Shown piece after piece: positions 7,568 to 16,858 of a DNA stretch of 64,000 nt. This DNA comes from Clostridia bacterium (GTDB taxonomy: Bacteria; Bacillota; Clostridia; Oscillospirales; Acutalibacteraceae), in the NCBI GenBank assembly GCA_900771085.1, contig CAAGMR010000016.1:1-64000 (forward strand). The letters are read 5' to 3'. The notes under the pieces are model-generated. The model saw nothing but the letters and a program-made list of their open reading frames with translations, was not told the origin of the DNA and did not search any database. Position 1 is the stretch's first letter; each line of letters begins with the position of its first letter. The translations under genes were made by a program, and so were the position numbers.

Positions 7568-10150
7568 ATGAGTAATTCAAAACAGAGGCGTTCCCCAAAG
7601 GTATTATTAATATCGATTGCAATGACAATTGCAATGCTTGTTACTCTGATTCCGGCGAGTGTGATTACACGAGCTGCCGAACCTGAGTATGCCGATACAT
7701 ATGCTTTGGAATACGCTGATACATTTGACTTATCAACAGAATATCCCGGCTATAAAGTTGCTTCGTGCAACGTCATCGACAGCAAGGATGCTGCCGTTAT
7801 CGCTCCTTGCGGAGAAAACGGCATCAGAGCGGTTGGGACAGGTGAAGGCTACGTTGAACTTAAAAAGGTCAAAAACACCATTTACTTAAAGTTTACAGTT
7901 AAACCTGCGAAGCTGTCACTTCTCTTCTTAAGCGGACAGAGTAATGCCGAAGGCTCCTGCTCATATGGCAACTATTATTATGATCAGACAATCGCCAATG
8001 AACCGGGCAGCGTATTTTCAACTTATGTTCCAAGCGAACCTGCAGAATACGAGAGCATTACCGGAGTAGAGGCAAAAGAGCTTTGCACACCTGATAATTC
8101 CGATAAGTTTGTTCCAAAAGACCTCGTTTCAGATAAAAACCTTGAGGGCGAAGACCTTCAGTACAGTCTCGAAACGCTCAATGAAGGCCATCACGGCAAG
8201 ACAGGTATGGACAGCGCCATTGCTTACAAGTGGCATACCATGACCGATGAGAAAGTGTGGGTAGTTAATGCTTCCTGGTGGGGCTCATTCATTAATGAAT
8301 GGGATCCGGAGGATTACTACTTCAGACGTGCAATCGGCATTTTCTCGGGCTGTCTTGATACCTATGAAAAAGAAATAAAAGCAGGACATATTATTGCAGG
8401 TAAAAAGGCAATGTTCTGGCTTCAGGGCGAAAGTGACAAGACAACATCGCTAAGCGACTATAAAAAGAGTTTTCTTAAAACCTTCAATGCATTTGATGAT
8501 GCTCTTGGACTCGATGCTTTAGGCATAGTTGCCGTTCGTTCCTGCATTAATACATGCATTGACGAAGATGACATTTACATGAACGATACCCGAATCGCTC
8601 AGTATGCAATGGCATTAAGTGCGACAGAGCCAAAGATTTTCATGGTTTCCAATGTCAACGAAAAATGGGTAACCGATGCGGGTGTAAAAGAGTATTTTAG
8701 CGAAGCGTATCCGAGCGGAAAGCTCGACTACCCTATGATGTATGACTGGGCTAACCGTGCATTGCCGGTAAGAATAGAAGATGTTCACGGAGATGTTCAT
8801 TACTCTCAGGTTGGCCACAATGAAAACGGTCTTACCGCAGCTCTTTCAATGTATGAGTATCTCTATGGCAAGAGCGCCGACAAAGCAGTGGAATGCAGTT
8901 TTAGAGATGAACTCGGAAGACCTGTTTCCGATAAACTTGTCGGAGTTGGAAAAGATGCAGTAGTTGTTCCGGTTACAGACCCGCTTACATCTTCAAAAAC
9001 TGTCAAATTCAAGGTAAGCAACAGCAATATAAGCTTTGACCCGGCAACCTGCCGAGTTAAAGGAATTAATATTGGATCTGCATATCTGAGTGCTTATGAT
9101 CTTAAGGATAACCTTATAGGTCAGATGACAATCAATGTTGTTGAAAAAGACCCTAAGGATTTTACCGACGAAGTCGGAAATAACTACAACGGTCTTTACG
9201 ATAATAACGGCCAGCTTATCTACCTTAACCGTGGCCTTCTTGATGATACCTATTGGGGCTTTGCCGAATACGGCGAAAATACCTGGTATGTTTGCGCTGG
9301 ACAGGTAACCTATGACCGCAACGGTCTCTTCCGGGACAAGCGAAGAGATCACGAGGCATGGCGCTGGCTGGAAAACAGCCTTTTCACTAAAATTGACAGC
9401 GTTGAGCAGAACGAAGTCGGCTGGTGGAGAGTAAAAGACGGAATTGTAGACTTCGATGCGACCGGCGTTTATCAGAACGGATATGGCTGGGGGTATTGTG
9501 ATAACGGTTTCGTAGACTTCACATACAATGGAATCGGCTCCAACGAATACGGAGATTGGGCTATTGTAAACGGCGGCGTGGACTTCAGTGTCAACGGACT
9601 TAGAGAAGCCGGTGACGGCTGGTATATCTTCTATCGCGGCCAGGTTAACCATTCTGCAAACGGTCTGTTCGAAAATGAATATGGCTGGTGGTATGTTAAG
9701 GATGGTCAGGTAGACTTTACATATGACGGCATCGTTCAGAATGAATGGGGCTGGTGGTGTGTAAAGGAAGGCCGGGTTCGTTTTGACTACACAGGCATGG
9801 CGTCTAACCAATGGGGAGACTGGCGCATTGTCGACGGCAAAGTCGATTTTGAAGCCTGGGGTCTATACGAAGCAGACGGCGACTGGTATCTGTTCAGAGA
9901 CGGTAAAGTTGATCATTCAGCAAACGGCTTGTTCGAAAATGAATACGGCTGGTGGTATGTCAAAGATGGCCAGGTTGACTTCTCTTTCAGCGGTCTGGTC
10001 AAGAACGACTACGGCACCTGGTACGTAAGAGATGGCGGCGTTGATTTCGATGAAAACGGCACCGTTTATTCAGGTGGAAAGTTCTACAAACTCGTAAACG
10101 GCAAAGTTGACTATTCTTACACAGTAGGACTTTCAAATATTTTCTCATAA
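7568..10150 (+). CDS. Secreted SGNH-type esterase with YGWW wall-binding-like repeats
   Basis: 860 residues. Signal peptide (about 1-37), a short Big_2-like stretch, then an SGNH/SASA-type carbohydrate esterase domain: LSGQSNAEG with the probable nucleophile Ser near 125, FWLQGESD, and DVHYSQVG with the probable catalytic His at 411. Another Big_2-like stretch follows, then from about residue 530 to the end a series of 22-residue repeats centred on NEYGWWYVKDGQVDF. Sialate/acetyl-xylan-type O-deacetylation at the cell surface is inferred. ATG 7568 preferred over 7556 because GGAGG stands 6-7 bases before it. The Asp-His spacing (DVH) is tighter than the usual DxxH. Confidence 0.8.
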   Translation: MSNSKQRRSPKVLLISIAMTIAMLVTLIPASVITRAAEPEYADTYALEYADTFDLSTEYPGYKVASCNVIDSKDAAVIAPCGENGIRAVGTGEGYVELKKVKNTIYLKFTVKPAKLSLLFLSGQSNAEGSCSYGNYYYDQTIANEPGSVFSTYVPSEPAEYESITGVEAKELCTPDNSDKFVPKDLVSDKNLEGEDLQYSLETLNEGHHGKTGMDSAIAYKWHTMTDEKVWVVNASWWGSFINEWDPEDYYFRRAIGIFSGCLDTYEKEIKAGHIIAGKKAMFWLQGESDKTTSLSDYKKSFLKTFNAFDDALGLDALGIVAVRSCINTCIDEDDIYMNDTRIAQYAMALSATEPKIFMVSNVNEKWVTDAGVKEYFSEAYPSGKLDYPMMYDWANRALPVRIEDVHGDVHYSQVGHNENGLTAALSMYEYLYGKSADKAVECSFRDELGRPVSDKLVGVGKDAVVVPVTDPLTSSKTVKFKVSNSNISFDPATCRVKGINIGSAYLSAYDLKDNLIGQMTINVVEKDPKDFTDEVGNNYNGLYDNNGQLIYLNRGLLDDTYWGFAEYGENTWYVCAGQVTYDRNGLFRDKRRDHEAWRWLENSLFTKIDSVEQNEVGWWRVKDGIVDFDATGVYQNGYGWGYCDNGFVDFTYNGIGSNEYGDWAIVNGGVDFSVNGLREAGDGWYIFYRGQVNHSANGLFENEYGWWYVKDGQVDFTYDGIVQNEWGWWCVKEGRVRFDYTGMASNQWGDWRIVDGKVDFEAWGLYEADGDWYLFRDGKVDHSANGLFENEYGWWYVKDGQVDFSFSGLVKNDYGTWYVRDGGVDFDENGTVYSGGKFYKLVNGKVDYSYTVGLSNIFS
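9175..10125 (+). repeat. Tandem 66-bp repeats encoding YGWW units
   Basis: About a dozen degenerate 22-codon units (core EYGWWYVKDG-VDF-Y-G) with drift, including G-W-G and G-D-W variants. Similar arrays occur in the genes at 41086 and 42629. Confidence 0.8.
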
Positions 10151-10154
10151 ATAA

Positions 10155-10182
10155 AAGGCCCGCTCGTTTGAGCGGGCCTTAT
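10155..10182. terminator. Bidirectional terminator
   Basis: AAGGCCCGCTC/GAGCGGGCCTT stem with a GTTT loop between convergent genes. Confidence 0.88.
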
Positions 10183-10198
10183 CTTTATCCGTGAAAGA

Positions 10199-11167
10199 TT
10201 ATTTTACTTTAGGATTTGCTGCATTGATGAAGTTTAAGATATCAGCAAATACTTCATCTTTGATTCCTGATTCTGCTTCGTTGTGAATCTCATGCTTTGC
10301 ATGTGGGTAAAGCTTCATGGTTACATTTCTTCCTGCCTTTGTGAGAAGACGGTTAACCTGCTTTGGACCAACGGTGTAAGCGCCTGCAAGGTCAGCTTCA
10401 CCGGAAATTACAAAGATAGGAAGTTCCTTGCGGATCTTCTTAGCCCAGCGGAATGGAGTAACCTTAGTCATCATTGAGAGCATGAAGAGAGATGTAGGAT
10501 TAATAGTTGCACCATCATAAGGATCCTGAACATAATTTACAATGTTTGCCTTGTCGTAAGAAAGCCAGCTGTTAATTGCCATGTCGAGGGATGTTGGCTT
10601 TTTGTCGCTCATCTCGTCTGTGAGTTTTGCGTTTTTCTTTTCTGCCTTTGCCTTTTCCTTGGCATAAGAACCGGAAAGAACCTTACCTGCAATGTTGAGA
10701 GCAGGTGATACGAGTGAAGCAACTGCAGGCATTGGAACAGTACCGCAGATGATTGCTGCTGTAAGATCCCTGTCGTACTTAGGAAGGTAAAGTCTTACAA
10801 GCATAGAGCCCATGCTGTGGCCGTAAAGGAAGTAAGGAAGCTTAGGATATTTGTCGTGCATGATTTTATAAAGCTGATGCATATCCTCAACCATTGCCTT
10901 CTTTGTGTCAGCCGGATAAATCTGCTGAGCTTTTACGCCTGATGTTTTGCCATGTCCGATGTGGTCCTGGCCACAAACAACATAACCGGCAGCAGTCAGG
11001 GTACCGGCAAGCTCTTCGTAGCGGTCAATGTGTTCGCCCCATCCGTGTGTAAGCTGAACAACGCCGATTGGTTTTTTTACGCTATCATCAGTCCATACGA
11101 GATAACGGGTTTTGATATCAGCCTTTGATGTTGAGTCAAAGTAGTTTTCTTTGCATGTTAATGCCAT
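10199..11167 (-). CDS. Alpha/beta hydrolase, monoglyceride-lipase/lysophospholipase-like
   Basis: 322 residues, cytosolic. Oxyanion-hole segment HGWGEH (41-46), GQDHIGHGKT loop, nucleophile elbow GHSMG (Ser118), acid residue in SGEADLAG, and catalytic His in PHAKHEIHNE near the C terminus. This layout is that of the Hydrolase_4/serine aminopeptidase S33 family. An internal Lys-rich insertion (about 165-190) forms part of the lid. Substrate is not defined by sequence. Single-gene transcript with its own RBS (AAGGAGGAC) and shared terminator. Confidence 0.85.
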   Translation of the reverse strand: MALTCKENYFDSTSKADIKTRYLVWTDDSVKKPIGVVQLTHGWGEHIDRYEELAGTLTAAGYVVCGQDHIGHGKTSGVKAQQIYPADTKKAMVEDMHQLYKIMHDKYPKLPYFLYGHSMGSMLVRLYLPKYDRDLTAAIICGTVPMPAVASLVSPALNIAGKVLSGSYAKEKAKAEKKNAKLTDEMSDKKPTSLDMAINSWLSYDKANIVNYVQDPYDGATINPTSLFMLSMMTKVTPFRWAKKIRKELPIFVISGEADLAGAYTVGPKQVNRLLTKAGRNVTMKLYPHAKHEIHNEAESGIKDEVFADILNFINAANPKVK

Positions 11168-11250
11168 TTCAAGTCCTCCTTAAAAAGGGTATTCAACAAC
11201 ATCATAATATCACAAAGTGTTGATATAAGTGAAAAGTTCTGCCTGTAACT

Positions 11251-11280
11251 TTGGTAATTTTAAGCTAACTATGATATTAT
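11251..11280 (+). promoter_or_regulatory. Promoter for the ABC/FtsX fusion gene
   Basis: TTGGTA, 18-bp spacer, TATTAT; predicted transcript start near 11287. Confidence 0.45.
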
Positions 11281-11328
11281 TTTTTAGAACAAGCGCGAGC
11301 AGTGTCTCGCTTATGCTATAGATTGGAC

Positions 11329-14300
11329 GTGATTACAATTCTTCAGGTAAAAAACATATCGAAGAAATATGTAACCGGAGACCTTGAACAGATTGCATTA
11401 AACAACGTATCACTGACTTTCAGAGACAGTGAATTTGTGGCAATTCTCGGACCAAGCGGATCCGGAAAAACGACACTCCTTAATGTTATTGGCGGCCTTG
11501 ACCGATACGACTCAGGCGACCTTATCATTAATGGAGTATCAACAAACGAATATTCAGACAGGGACTGGGACTCGTACAGAAACCACACCATCGGTTTCGT
11601 TTTCCAGAGCTACAATCTCATTCCTCATCAGACTATTCTTGGTAACGTTGAACTTGCTCTTACCATTTCAAATGTATCACCTGCCGAAAGAAAAGCGCGT
11701 GCTCTCGAGGCACTTCGCAAGGTAGGCCTCGAAGAGCAGGCTCATAAAAAGCCGAATCAGCTTTCTGGTGGACAGATGCAGAGAGTTGCCATTGCAAGAG
11801 CTCTTGTAAACAATCCTGACATCATCCTTGCAGATGAGCCTACCGGCGCACTTGATACTAAGACATCAGTTCAGATTATGGACCTACTTAAGGAAGTGGC
11901 CGACGACAGACTCGTAGTCATGGTTACTCATAACCCTGAACTTGCTGAAGAATATGCAACAAGAATCATCAACCTCAGAGACGGTGAAATAATCTCCGAC
12001 TCAATGCCGGTTGAAAATGATGCAACAGAAACTGTAAAGCAGAAGCCACCAAAGACAAGCCTTGGTTTCTTCACTGCTCTTGCACTTTCACTTAACAACC
12101 TCAGAACCAAGAAAGGCCGTACAATTCTTACTTCCTTTGCCGGTTCGGTTGGCATCATAGGTATTGCCCTTATCCTGGCTCTTTCCAACGGTGTAAACCT
12201 CTACATCAAATCAATCGAGCAGGAAATGCTCGGTTCCTATCCTGTTACTCTCATGCAGCAGACCTTCGACATGGAAGGCCTCATGGCCAACAGTGAAGAA
12301 ATGGGAGCCGGCGGTTTCTTCGGAGGAGGCTCGTCATCCGACGACAAGACGAAGGATGAAAAAGCGGCCGACGAAGCGGAACGCGAAAAGAGACGTAATT
12401 CCGATAAATTCTACTCCAACAATATTATTGCCGAGTCCATCGAAATGACGACAAACCTTATGAAGGAAAACGACCTCGCCTCTTTCAAGAAGTATCTCGA
12501 CAAAAACGGCAGCAAAATCGACGACAAGGTTACTGCCATCGAATACTCATACAATATTTCTCCGCTTGTATTCCGAAACGACAGCAAGAACGGCATTGTC
12601 AAGGTAACACCTGCTTCTCTTAACGCTTCGGGTGATGCGGAAAACATGATGGGCAATATGCTTTCAGCAGGCCTCACCACATCATGGTCTCAGATGAACA
12701 ACTCCAAAGCTCTTCGCAATCAGCAGTTCGAACTCCTTGAAGGCAAATGGCCTGAAAAGGCAAATGAAATTGCTCTTGTCCTGAACCTTAACAACTCAAT
12801 TTCCGACTTTACGCTTTACTCTCTCGGCCTTCTTGACATCAGCGACATGGATAAACTTCTCGACGCCATCAACAAGGGTAAGAAGTATGAGGATAAGGAA
12901 GTTTCCTTTAACTACAGCGATGCCATCGGCAAGACTTACAAGGCTTTCGCTCCTGCCGAACTTTACAAACAGGCAGACGGCATCTACGTTAACAAGGCTG
13001 ACGAAGAAGATTACATGAAAACCAATATTGACAAGGGTAAGGATGTAACCATTACCGGCGTATTCAGAGTAAAGGATGACTCCGGTGCCGCTCCGGGTAT
13101 CTACTATACCGGAGAACTCACCAGGTATCTCATTAACCAGACTAAGGACACAGACGTTGTCAAAGCACAGCTTGCCAACGACAAAGTCAATGTACTTACA
13201 GGCAGAGAGTTCAGTGAGAACGTTAACGGTTTCTCATCCGGATTTAACCTCTCTTCAATCTTTGGCGGTTCAGCAGGTGGCTCAGGTGCAATGATGGGCA
13301 GCTTCATGTCCACAACCGACAGCGAGACCGGTCGAGCTGCAGAGGTGCCGGAAGTGACCTATGACATGTATAGGCCAAACACAGTAACACCTACACCGCT
13401 GCTTGCGCAGACAAGCAGAGTTAACAGTGTTCCAAATCTTCTTCCAAAGGGCAATATATTTGACATGATGCTTGATTATGTCAAAACTACAATGACCCAG
13501 ATGTTTACCCAGGCCTTTAAGGGCGTACTTTCAACCGGTGTCATTCAGGATCTTGTTGAAGGATACCTCGACAGCCTTTCAGACGAAGAAAAGCAGGAAC
13601 TTATTTCTCAGTTTGCAAGTACATTTACAGAGGAAGATATCGCCAAAATGATGGAACAGTACATGGGCGATATTGATTTTGAAAGCATTGCGGCTCAGTA
13701 CATCGGCAGCATGAGTCAGGAAGACATGCAGAAGCTTGTTTCTCAGTTTGTCGGCAGCATGACAGAAGAGGAAATGCAGGCTCTCGTTGCACAGTTTGCA
13801 GGAAGTCTCGATGGAATCGACATTCAGAGTTTCCTTGAAAAGTATCTTGCTGAAAACTCCGATGAACTGATGAAAGCCATGCAGGACTTCATGAGCTCAG
13901 ACCAGCTTCAGGCAATGATCGCCGAGTTTACAGGCGCATCACCGACATCCCCTGAACAGGTTTTACAGAGCCTCAGCTATTACACAGAAGATGAACCATC
14001 TGCAATCTCTATTTATCCGCTCGACTTTGAGAGCAAGAAGGTAATCGAAGACTTTATCACTGAGTACAACTCACAGGTAAAGGACGATTCCGAAAAGGTT
14101 TCTTACACAGATATCATCGGAACAATCACATCTTCCATTACCAAGATTGTCGATGTCATCAGTTACGTACTTATCGCTTTCGTTGCAATTTCTCTTATCG
14201 TATCCTCGATTATGATTGCGATTATCACTCACATTTCCGTACTCGAGAGAACGAAGGAAATCGGTGTTCTCAGAGCACTTGGTTCCTCGAAGAGAGATAT

Positions 14301-14559
14301 TTCACGCATATTTAATGCGGAGACCTTCATCGAAGGTTTCTTCTCAGGACTTATTGGTGTCATATTCACATGGCTGACATGCATACCAATCAATCACCTG
14401 ATAGAAGCAAAGTACAATGTAGAAAATGTAGCATACCTTCCTTTGGGATATGCGATCATACTCATAGCTTTAAGCGTAGTACTCACCCTTCTTGCCGGCT
14501 TCTTCCCATCAAGAACCGCGGCCAAGAAGGACCCTGTACTGGCTCTCCGAAGCGAATAA
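11329..14559 (+). CDS. MacB-type ABC exporter: fused ATPase and FtsX permease with a large extracellular domain
   Basis: About 1076 residues. ATPase domain first: Walker A GPSGSGKTT (about 41-49), Q-loop VFQSYNL, signature LSGGQMQRVAIARAL, Walker B ILADEPTGALD. A membrane helix follows at about 265-285, then about 570 residues predicted extracellular, then three C-terminal FtsX helices with the VLERTKEIGVLRALG loop. A run of about six 16-residue units (pattern YIGSMSQEDMQKLVSQ) lies at 13564-13850, just before the C-terminal helices. Lysin/peptide or lipoprotein mechanotransmission-type export is the family role; substrate unknown. GTG 11329 is chosen by homology at the N terminus; GTG 11302 and TTG 11323 are possible and no SD is clear. 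Confidence 0.85.
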   Translation: MITILQVKNISKKYVTGDLEQIALNNVSLTFRDSEFVAILGPSGSGKTTLLNVIGGLDRYDSGDLIINGVSTNEYSDRDWDSYRNHTIGFVFQSYNLIPHQTILGNVELALTISNVSPAERKARALEALRKVGLEEQAHKKPNQLSGGQMQRVAIARALVNNPDIILADEPTGALDTKTSVQIMDLLKEVADDRLVVMVTHNPELAEEYATRIINLRDGEIISDSMPVENDATETVKQKPPKTSLGFFTALALSLNNLRTKKGRTILTSFAGSVGIIGIALILALSNGVNLYIKSIEQEMLGSYPVTLMQQTFDMEGLMANSEEMGAGGFFGGGSSSDDKTKDEKAADEAEREKRRNSDKFYSNNIIAESIEMTTNLMKENDLASFKKYLDKNGSKIDDKVTAIEYSYNISPLVFRNDSKNGIVKVTPASLNASGDAENMMGNMLSAGLTTSWSQMNNSKALRNQQFELLEGKWPEKANEIALVLNLNNSISDFTLYSLGLLDISDMDKLLDAINKGKKYEDKEVSFNYSDAIGKTYKAFAPAELYKQADGIYVNKADEEDYMKTNIDKGKDVTITGVFRVKDDSGAAPGIYYTGELTRYLINQTKDTDVVKAQLANDKVNVLTGREFSENVNGFSSGFNLSSIFGGSAGGSGAMMGSFMSTTDSETGRAAEVPEVTYDMYRPNTVTPTPLLAQTSRVNSVPNLLPKGNIFDMMLDYVKTTMTQMFTQAFKGVLSTGVIQDLVEGYLDSLSDEEKQELISQFASTFTEEDIAKMMEQYMGDIDFESIAAQYIGSMSQEDMQKLVSQFVGSMTEEEMQALVAQFAGSLDGIDIQSFLEKYLAENSDELMKAMQDFMSSDQLQAMIAEFTGASPTSPEQVLQSLSYYTEDEPSAISIYPLDFESKKVIEDFITEYNSQVKDDSEKVSYTDIIGTITSSITKIVDVISYVLIAFVAISLIVSSIMIAIITHISVLERTKEIGVLRALGSSKRDISRIFNAETFIEGFFSGLIGVIFTWLTCIPINHLIEAKYNVENVAYLPLGYAIILIALSVVLTLLAGFFPSRTAAKKDPVLALRSE
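13564..13850 (+). repeat. 48-bp repeat array within the ABC exporter gene
   Basis: Six consecutive units of about 16 codons starting with Y/F, a GS-like pair, an acidic EE/ED pair, and ending in Q or K; one unit is 13 codons long. Confidence 0.65.
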
Positions 14560-14564
14560 AAATT

Positions 14565-14594
14565 ACGCCCGCTCCTTTTGGAGCGGGCGTTTTA
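14565..14594. terminator. Bidirectional terminator
   Basis: ACGCCCGCTCC/GGAGCGGGCGT stem with a TTTT loop and T-rich tail, between convergent genes. Confidence 0.88.
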
Positions 14595-14597
14595 TTT

Positions 14598-15368
14598 TTA
14601 TTCGGTTACTCTTTCTTTGAAAGCATTTATTACTTCCTGACTGAAACCCAGTCTGTCTGTGAAGAATTTCTCGACGGAACCATCTCTTGTCTCAATGAGA
14701 GTCAATGTATCTCTAAGCATGAACTCCTGTGCTTCATACATATCATTCATGTTTTTTACAACGGTTTCATCCCTGAAGAAGAACTTCATTGCTTTGGTTG
14801 CTCTGCGGTTGCGCTTTTCAAAAGCCAGGTTGCTCTTGAGATAGTCTTCAAAGATTATTGATTCGTCGACATTGAGAAGCTTAAGAATAAGAGCTGCTAC
14901 AATTCCTGTTCTGTCCTTGCCTTCCGAGCAGTGGAAAAGAACGGCTTCGCCGGGATTGACTGCAAACACGATTTCAAAAATCTGTTTGAGAGCAGCAAGA
15001 GAATTCTCTTTGGTAACCATGTTGATGTACATCTGCGGCATGGTTGTAAATGTCTTCAGGAATTCTGTGAGAGACTGACCCTTTGCCTTTTTCATACCTT
15101 CGGCTACATCTTCCCTGAGCTGGCAGTGCACAAAGTCTACGCCCGGCATTTCACGATCGGGTTTACTTTTGAGCTCCTTGTCTATGCGAAGGTCAATATC
15201 TGTTTTCAGTTTAAAGTCTCTGGTTAAGATCTCAACATCCTCATCGGAAATCTTGTTAAGTGATGCAGTTCTTAAAAAGCAATATGGTTTTATTGTTTTG
15301 CCGTCAAGAGTCGGAGTGTTTCCGAGGTCTCTTGCGTTGACGGTTGTTTTAAGTGGGATATCTATCAT
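14598..15368 (-). CDS. Tyrosine-protein phosphatase (Y_phosphatase3 / LpA-type)
   Basis: 256 residues. P-loop HCSEGKDRTG with nucleophile Cys147 and Arg153; N-terminal NARDLGNTPTLDGKTIKPYCFLR is shortened here to the NARDLG and RTAS landmarks of the bacterial dual-specificity/phosphoinositide phosphatase family. No signal peptide, so cytosolic. Alone on its transcript, convergent with the ABC exporter. Substrate could be phosphotyrosine protein or a phosphoinositide. Confidence 0.87.
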   Translation of the reverse strand: MIDIPLKTTVNARDLGNTPTLDGKTIKPYCFLRTASLNKISDEDVEILTRDFKLKTDIDLRIDKELKSKPDREMPGVDFVHCQLREDVAEGMKKAKGQSLTEFLKTFTTMPQMYINMVTKENSLAALKQIFEIVFAVNPGEAVLFHCSEGKDRTGIVAALILKLLNVDESIIFEDYLKSNLAFEKRNRRATKAMKFFFRDETVVKNMNDMYEAQEFMLRDTLTLIETRDGSVEKFFTDRLGFSQEVINAFKERVTE

Positions 15369-15481
15369 TTTCGGACTCCTTAAATTACTACAAATGATTA
15401 TTACGTATATCTGGTTTATTTACAAGAACATAGCAGAGATATTTTGAGACAAATTCGGACAAATCCCTCTTCGGTGTCTAG

Positions 15482-15509
15482 TTACATTAATTAAACCTGG
15501 AATTATAAT
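15482..15509 (+). promoter_or_regulatory. Promoter for the tocopherol-cyclase-like gene
   Basis: TTACAT, 16-bp spacer, TATAAT; about 115 bases upstream of the ATG. The leader is AT-rich with no clear structured element. Confidence 0.45.
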
Positions 15510-15625
15510 TAAAGTGTATCAAATTGGTTAATTTGATTAAAATTTTTACATAACCGGTGAAAATTGTGTGTTTTTTGCGCAAGAACCGGCGGAATATTTA
15601 CAACTTTGAAAGGAGCACAAACCCA

Positions 15626-16807
15626 ATGAGCATTAAGAAAAATTTCTCGGTAAAAGACCAGAACTGTAATGAATGCATGCTTCGTGGCAGCTTCCGTAAG
15701 CAGGGCTACGACTGGTGGTGGCATTCAATGACCGCTGTAAACAGAGAGACCGGTAAAGAAAAACCATTCTACATCGAATTCTTTGTTTGCAACCCTGCAC
15801 TCGCAGAAGACGAACCTGTTCTTGGCCAGCTTCCTGAAAATCAGGCAAAAGGCAAAAAGCCATCTTATCTTATGGTTAATGCCGGATGCTGGGGCGCTGA
15901 CAAGAAAAAGCAGCTTCACAGATTCTTTGCCTGGAAAGACATCAAAGTTCACTACAATGCGCCTTACAGCGTAACAGCAGCTGACTGCTATGCTGACGAA
16001 TACACACTTCGCGGCAGCATTGCTCTTACAGAAGAAGAGGTCGCAGCACATCCGGAATACATGTGCGATGCCGGAACCATGTCCTGGGACATCAAGGTTA
16101 AGAAGGAAATCGCTTTCAACGTAGGCTACGGCACAAGCTGGCTCATGAGAAGACTCAACGCTTTTGAAATGTACTGGCATGCTGAAGGCATCAAGACAAA
16201 GTATGAAGGCACAATTGTTATCGATGGCGACATCTATGACCTCATTCCTGAGCGTTCTTACGGCTATGCCGATAAGAACTGGGGTTCAAACTTCACAACT
16301 CCATGGGTATGGCTTTCATCCAATGACCTCGTAAGTAACATCACAGGCAAGAAGCTTGAGAATTCCGCATTTGAAATCGGTGGCGGTAAGCCAAAGGTAT
16401 TCGGTATTTCTCTTCCTCGTAAGCTTCTTGGCGGCTTCTATTATGAAGGCGATTGCTATGAGTTCAACTTCTCCAAGCTCTGGACTCTTTCACAGACCCA
16501 GTTCGAAGGCTATGAGACAGACGATGAAATCGTATGGCACGTAGACCAGAAGACAATTCATGGACGTCTTATTACAGACATCCGCTGCAAGAAGGAAGAC
16601 ATGCTTCTCATCCAGTATGAGTCACCTGACGGAAAGCTTCGTCATCAGAGACTCTGGAACTGCGGATGCGGTTATGGTGATCTTAAGCTCTACAAGAGAA
16701 AGCTCTTCGGCTTCAAACTCGTTGACGATGTTCATGCTGAACATATCGGCTGCGAATACGGCGAATACGATCATCCTGAACCATACGTACAGGGCAGAAA
16801 GAAATAA
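15626..16807 (+). CDS. Tocopherol-cyclase-like protein
   Basis: 393 residues, soluble, Trp/Tyr-rich beta protein. The segment SYGYADKNWGSNFTTPWVW matches the signature of the tocopherol cyclase family (two lipocalin-like halves), and the DWWWHSM start and GxxHG-type C-terminal strands fit. Plant and cyanobacterial members close a chromanol ring; an anaerobe is unlikely to make tocopherol, so a lipid-like ligand or a carotenoid-hydratase-like role is inferred. ATG 15626 has AAAGGAG at proper spacing; the longer frame from 15557 lacks one. Confidence 0.7.
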   Translation: MSIKKNFSVKDQNCNECMLRGSFRKQGYDWWWHSMTAVNRETGKEKPFYIEFFVCNPALAEDEPVLGQLPENQAKGKKPSYLMVNAGCWGADKKKQLHRFFAWKDIKVHYNAPYSVTAADCYADEYTLRGSIALTEEEVAAHPEYMCDAGTMSWDIKVKKEIAFNVGYGTSWLMRRLNAFEMYWHAEGIKTKYEGTIVIDGDIYDLIPERSYGYADKNWGSNFTTPWVWLSSNDLVSNITGKKLENSAFEIGGGKPKVFGISLPRKLLGGFYYEGDCYEFNFSKLWTLSQTQFEGYETDDEIVWHVDQKTIHGRLITDIRCKKEDMLLIQYESPDGKLRHQRLWNCGCGYGDLKLYKRKLFGFKLVDDVHAEHIGCEYGEYDHPEPYVQGRKK

Positions 16808-16820
16808 AGACAAAATAAAA

Positions 16821-16852
16821 AAACCTCTTCGGAAACCCGAAGAGGTTTTTGC
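16821..16852. terminator. Bidirectional terminator
   Basis: AAACCTCTTCGG/CCGAAGAGGTTT stem with AAAC loop and T tail, shared by convergent transcripts. Confidence 0.9.
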
Positions 16853-16858
16853 TTTGTA

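Noticed and set aside
8993..9811. 272-residue frame antisense to the esterase repeats (with similar ones at 41617-42249 and 43724-44323)
   Set aside because: All three lie antisense to YGWW arrays and are repetitive (VYxxVxxxPPAVF-type). The low-complexity repeats produce long opposite-strand frames without SD or signal.
11295..11310. GCGAG/CTCGC hairpin just before the ABC exporter gene as an attenuator
   Set aside because: Only five base pairs, no T-run; too weak to claim.
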